Below, piece by piece: positions 59,883 to 64,000 of a stretch of DNA of 64,000 nucleotides. Made by a program: the position numbers and the translations under genes. The DNA lies in the NCBI GenBank assembly GCA_958496175.1, contig OY292274.1, forward strand, positions 15,769,689 through 15,833,688, read 5' to 3'. Numbering within the stretch: position 1 is the stretch's first letter; each line of letters begins with the position of its first letter. This DNA is from Sisyra terminalis (Eukaryota; Arthropoda; Insecta; Neuroptera; Sisyridae). The notes beneath the pieces were generated by a model, which did not search any database, had not been told where the DNA came from, and worked only from the letters and a program-made list of their open reading frames with translations.

Positions 59883-60462
59883 CAGTGAAGTAAGCGATTA
59901 GTGTCTTGTACAATGTTTTGAGCAATGCACTAATGTCTAATGACAGTACACTGTTCAATGCAAGTCATGCAAAAGGCTATAACATAATAAGAATGCATGA
60001 TTTAGAGGTGATCATTTGTTTTAATTGTTTAAATTTTGTCTCGATTTTTAAGTAAAGTTTATGATATTTTTTTTTTTTGATATTGGTCAAAACGCCGCTA
60101 GAATAGAGTTCTCTCTTTTCTTCTATGTATTTTTTTTTGTTTGTATTTTGTTTAATTCTTTATATCTTTTCCTTTTTATGTTGTTACTTTTCTTTTCATA
60201 TATTTGTGTTTGTATTGAGTTGTAATAACTAAGGCGAGGAACACACAGTGATCAATTCATTTAAATAATAATAAATCAGGATAATAATAATAATAATAAT
60301 AAAAAAAAATTAAATACTTTACAAAATCATTTACAGAGACAATATCATATATATAAATGAATACGTATTCGCAAATGGGATCGAATTATGCACTGACGTC
60401 ATTCGGAGTCAATCGATATATAAACTTTAAATAAAGGGTTAGATTTACAAATAGTTTAAAAA
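59883..60462 (+). repeat. Family B repeat, copy 2, with nested insertion
   Basis: Homologous to 46099-46441 at both ends but about 240 bp longer because of the insertion at about 60070-60309. The sequence equivalent to the palindromes of copy 1 is present here once and unfolded (TTTTGAGCAATGCACTAATG then TCTAATGACAGTACAC). The CRE octamer TGACGTCA is kept at 60394-60401. Confidence 0.65.
60070..60309 (+). mobile_element. Probable LINE 3' tail with (TAA)n end
   Basis: A block absent from family B copy 1. It ends in AATAAT repeats and a run of A (60276-60309). The preceding sequence (GGCGAGGAACACACAGTGAT) looks like a LINE 3' UTR end. TAA-repeat tails are usual for I-clade and related LINEs. 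No coding part remains. Confidence 0.45.
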
Positions 60463-60519
60463 AGACTCCAAAAACTTAACTTTTCTCCCTTTTAATCCAA
60501 ACATTGCTGCTGATGCATG

Positions 60520-61265
60520 GTGATTAAAATGACTAACACTCGGGAAGTTTCAAAATTCTCAGGGCCTACTGGATGGTCCTTATCCAACGATTACGTTCTT
60601 TTGCATGTCGTACTGCAGACACAAAATTCAAATCAACGAGCTTTTCCACCACTTTCGTCCAACGGATGGGTGATTGCCCATTTTCTTTTTCCTTTAGGTC
60701 GTCTCTGAACCATCAGCTTTTCTATGGTCTCGTATTACGTAATATGTCTGAAAAACCTGAGGATTCGTCCATACGTCAGCGAAGAAAGTCTTTAAACTGA
60801 TTTAACTTCGTTTTAGAGAGAGAGATTTGTTCTTTTAGCCTTCCATGGGATCCTCAGCATTCTTCCCCAAATCCACATTTCAGAGGCATCAATTCGTCGC
60901 CGATCAGCTGCTTGGATAGTCCAAGGTTTTGAAGCGTAGAAGAAGAAAAACCAGCTTTTTAACCAATCTGATTTTAGTGATTTTTATTATGTTGCGATCC
61001 TTCCATAATTTGGATAGTCGACAGACCTAGCAATTTCGATACGTTATCTAATTTCATGCTCGCATGATCCAGATTTATGTATCATTGAACCCAGATAAAC
61101 AAAGCTATCCACCACCAAAACTTAGCCTTTTCTTTCCGGCTGATTTTGATGTCCATTAGCGCGACCAATAACCATTATTTCGGTTTTATTGGTGTTAATT
61201 TTTAGACCATAATTTTCGCTCATGATTTCAATCCTTCGAATGAGTTCCAACATCTCCTTCAAACT
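60520..61265 (-). pseudogene. Decayed RTE-like LINE, RT C-terminal region
   Basis: Minus-strand translation, with stops and shifts, reads in the expected order: ENYGLKINTNKTEIMVIGRA (RT block before the thumb), VDSFVYLGSMI, IRRIEIARS-like, DASEMWIWGRMLRIPW-AKRTN, LRFFRHIT and finally RKWAIVIRWTKVVEKLVDLN. This is the standard tail of RTE-type endonuclease-reverse transcriptases (EMWI.RRMLRI.W and GHI motifs). It is 5'-truncated and long dead. Confidence 0.75.
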
Positions 61266-61984
61266 TTAAATTAAGTTTGCTTTGTTAGAAAAACAATTAA
61301 CTGAGATATTATTGCGTTTCAGTATATTTAATGATATAATGAACATTGTAAGAAATTGCAATAATAAGTTTCGAAATTGACAAATTCTACGTAATAGTAT
61401 TGTGTATATGTTTGAGAAATAATTTCAGAATCTAACTTTGCGTCGTACCTATAGATCATTTTCAAGTCTATATATATATTCCATAAGACTTTCTCAGTGT
61501 ATTCCCTGGGAGTCCAGGAGTTGAGTGAAAATTCTGGAGCTCTTTAATTTTTCATATTTCAAATAGTATATATATTGCAATATGTCATCGTAAATAAGCA
61601 TATTATGATAAATATCAGTACATAAAATAATATGATCAGTAGAATATATACAAAACATCACAAAATTATTTGAATTTATTTCACAATCTTTTGGAGCAAA
61701 ATTGGTGAAAGTTTTTAGCCGAGATGTATTGTAAAAAGAGAACAACTAATTTTAAATAAAAAATGGGATATCTGATACCATAAACCACATAAACTGTGTT
61801 CTGACGTAATTTATCATCATATCAAATTCTTATTTTTCTAAAAAAAACTACGTTAAATGAAATAGAAATTATTGGATAGGGAGTTGAGAATTTCAAGATA
61901 ATATCCAGGAGTGGATCACCTCTGTCAAGTTAGCACCCGACTTTAACAAATTAAAGTTTTAAATATATTTTTAGATTGATTTCA
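61266..61984. other. Non-coding AT-rich spacer
   Basis: Nothing recognised. Confidence 0.5.
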
Positions 61985-63135
61985 ATTTGTACTAGATTGT
62001 GTCGAAAAAAATTTCGTTTGTACTTCAACCGAAAAAAAGTTATTAAATTTTAAAAAATTCAAAGTCCCCCGTTGTTTGATTTTCCTAAAATTTTAATGGC
62101 TATAGATCGACGTTGATACGTTGAGAATTTTACCGAAAAAATTTTGATTCTAACTTTAACCCAATAAAAGTTGTGGACAATTTTGTAAACGCAATTATTT
62201 CATTGTTGAATTATATACCATTTGTTATTTTATAACTGAAGTACAAACTATGCTACAGTGCAATTTGGGTGTTGGACCATAGAGGAATGTACCGAAAAAA
62301 AATCGTTCTAATTCAATCCGAACAATAGTAGGTAATAACGAGTTTTGTAATTGTAATTAGACTAAGTACTTTATTGTTGAAACTGCAAAAACGGTCATAA
62401 TTTTGATTCTCTGTTGAGACACAAACGATTTTTTGCGGATTCTTCCGGGTACTGGTCTCTAAATGACCGGTTGAATTATCGTTTGTACCTCACCTGGGTA
62501 AAAATTGGAGTTTTCCAACAATCACTGGTTTTCTTTGAGATATTTTCCAAATTCAATGGTGGAACAACCGAGATACTGTGATACTGAGGATTATATCAAA
62601 AAAAATGTCCCCCCATTGTTAGATTTTCTAAAAATTCAAACGGCTTCCGATGACGTTGATACGTAAAGACTCTTACCGAAAAAATTGTTACTTAATTGTT
62701 ACACTTATTTCATTGTTGAATTATATAACGCCTGTTAAATTTTTTTCAACTGAATTACAAACAAATTATGTAACAGACTACAGTGCAATTTGGATGTTAG
62801 ACCGTAGAAGAATGTATCGAAAAAAATTTCGTTCTACTCAACCCGAACAATAGTAAAAATGAGTTTTGTAAATGTAAATAGTCTCTAAGTACTTTAGTGT
62901 TGAAACTGCAAAAATTGTCATAATTTTGATTCTGTTGAGGCACAAACGATTTTTTGCGGGTTCTTCCGGGTGCTGGTCTCTGGTTGACCGGTTGAATTTT
63001 TGTTTGTACCTCAACCCGAAAAAAAATGGAATTTTCCGACAATTACTAGTTTTCTGTGAGATATTTTCCAAACTTCAACAGTGGTACAACGGAGATACTG
63101 CGATGCTGAGGATTGTACCGATAAAAATGTCTTTT
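61985..63135. repeat. Tandem repeat of about 515 bp (just over two units) with internal sub-repeats
   Basis: CATTGTTGAATTATATA recurs at 62201 and 62711 (510 bp apart) and CACAAACGATTTTTTGCGG at 62420 and 62941 (521 bp). A partial unit precedes them from about 61985. Within each unit a shorter motif of the form ACCGAAAAAATTTCGTTCTA followed by CAACCCGAA recurs several times. No open frame spans a unit. Confidence 0.8.
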
Positions 63136-63769
63136 TAACTCAATGGTGAGTGTTAAGAAAGCTGAAAGTTTGTGTTAAGTCTAAAAGTTTGCTTATAATT
63201 TACAAAAAAAATAAAAATGTTCGTTTTATTTCCCTCATATTTTGATTGTCTTTCGGTGATAGCAAATTTAATTTTAAGCGAATGAAATATATTTGAGTAG
63301 GTATATTATTGTATATTATTGAGTAAATTTATTTATCTTGAGTGGCTCATATAGAACTTTCATTTGAGTCACCGTTATACATAAACAAATCGATTAGAAA
63401 ACTAATGTTTATTGACTCTTTGGCTTATTGAAAATCAAATTTAATATGAAATATAGGTAAGAATACTTGCCAGGAATAAATGGTTTAACGGTTTATTGGT
63501 CGTAGGTAAGTATAAAGCTTTTGAGTTTAGGACAATATTATCGTTTTAGACAGCGATAATCTACTTGAAGCCTGAAACTCTTTTCATTTTATGATTATCA
63601 ATGAAAAATTGATTTTTTGAATATAATGTGATGCGCATTAAGGGATAATATCCAAGTTAATACATTATTGTTGGAAAAAAATTGGATATGACAACATAAA
63701 TATAGATAATCTTCAGATTATGGTTGTCATGATGTTAAAATTTTTCCTGATTATATAACGTCAGTTGTT
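63136..63769. other. Non-coding AT-rich spacer
   Basis: Nothing recognised. Confidence 0.5.
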
Positions 63770-64000
63770 TGGAGGTTTTGAAAATTTTTCTGCGTGGGAC
63801 GTTTCAATGTAGTCCGCAACGTATTCCAAACAGTCGTAAACGTGAGAACAGGAACAGCGACGGCACAGACGACAGAGGAGGAAGACCATCGTAGCGCCAC
63901 TGCTTGTTCGAATATATGTGGGGAATAACGAACGCGCGCGTTTTCGACAAAGAGCTACGCGTAGCAAAAACGTAGTACGACTAAGTGAGATACCACATCG
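63770..64000. other. CpG-rich edge, possible host gene 5' region
   Basis: Base composition changes abruptly: many CpG (AACGCGCGCG, GCTACGCGTAGC) in contrast to the preceding 60 kb. On the minus strand an ATG at 63888 opens a 42-codon frame (MVFLLCRLCRRCSC start) that resembles no family I know; on the plus strand a frame stays open to the window end. It could be a promoter or first exon continuing beyond 64000, or the edge of another element. Cannot be decided here. Confidence 0.3.

Noticed and set aside
61985..63135. CRISPR-like array
   Set aside because: Units are about 515 bp with no short repeats separated by unique spacers, and the genome is eukaryotic.

Overview
The window is a gene-poor, strongly AT-rich stretch of a eukaryotic nuclear genome, most probably an insect. 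The reasons are Jockey-clade LINEs with PRE_C2HC/CCHC ORF1 proteins, a Penelope-like element with a GIY-YIG endonuclease, RTE-like LINE relics, short hAT-type and TA-target MITEs, and abundant A/T microsatellites. I see no operon, ribosome binding site or other bacterial feature, and no host protein-coding exon that I can defend. The order within insects cannot be fixed from this sequence; a large, transposon-rich beetle or bug genome would fit.

Layout: (1) 0-11.5 kb is non-coding and holds the first two copies of a long ORF-less repeat (family A: 1-74, 1321-3700), a foldback relic at 7.5 kb and a hAT-type MITE at 7.8 kb. (2) 11.5-12.9 kb is a 5'-truncated, frameshifted Penelope-like element whose 3' end carries a decayed hammerhead-like core. 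(3) 16-33 kb contains family C repeats (16.3, 32.8 kb), family A copies at 18.8, 22.1 and 29.4 kb, a TIR element with reiterated GTCAC motifs at 26.4 kb, an RTE relic at 27 kb and a 111-bp TA-target MITE at 31.9 kb. (4) 36.98-38.69 kb is an apparently complete retroelement encoding only an ORF1/gag-like protein. (5) 40-46 kb has two further TIR-type elements, a third family C copy, an RTE relic and a family B repeat with two perfect palindromes. (6) 49.8-57.1 kb holds a second hAT-type MITE, a long-arm hairpin, a full-length Jockey-type LINE (minus strand, 14-bp target duplication, two lesions in ORF2), a small CAGTAGCG MITE and a 5'-truncated but otherwise open Jockey-type LINE. (7) 58.35-58.68 kb is an orphan heat-shock-type promoter (three HSE clusters, TATA box, A-rich leader). 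(8) 59.9-63.1 kb carries a second family B copy with a nested LINE tail, another RTE relic and a ~515-bp tandem repeat. (9) The last 230 bp turn abruptly CpG-rich and may be the edge of a host gene.

How the parts relate: the coding content is retrotransposon machinery. The ORF1-only element has a capped set of parts (CAGTCG start, DPE-like motif at +28, intact gag, 3' hairpin, poly-A, target duplication) but no reverse transcriptase, so it must have borrowed one, as mammalian HAL1 does. The LINEs in the window have a different type of ORF1 and are not obviously its partner. A recurrent theme is heat-shock sequence: each of three family C copies carries a perfect GAA-nn-TTC-nn-GAA element, and a complete heat-shock promoter without a visible coding exon sits at 58.4 kb. 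All identifications rest on motif recognition by eye; no database search was possible.
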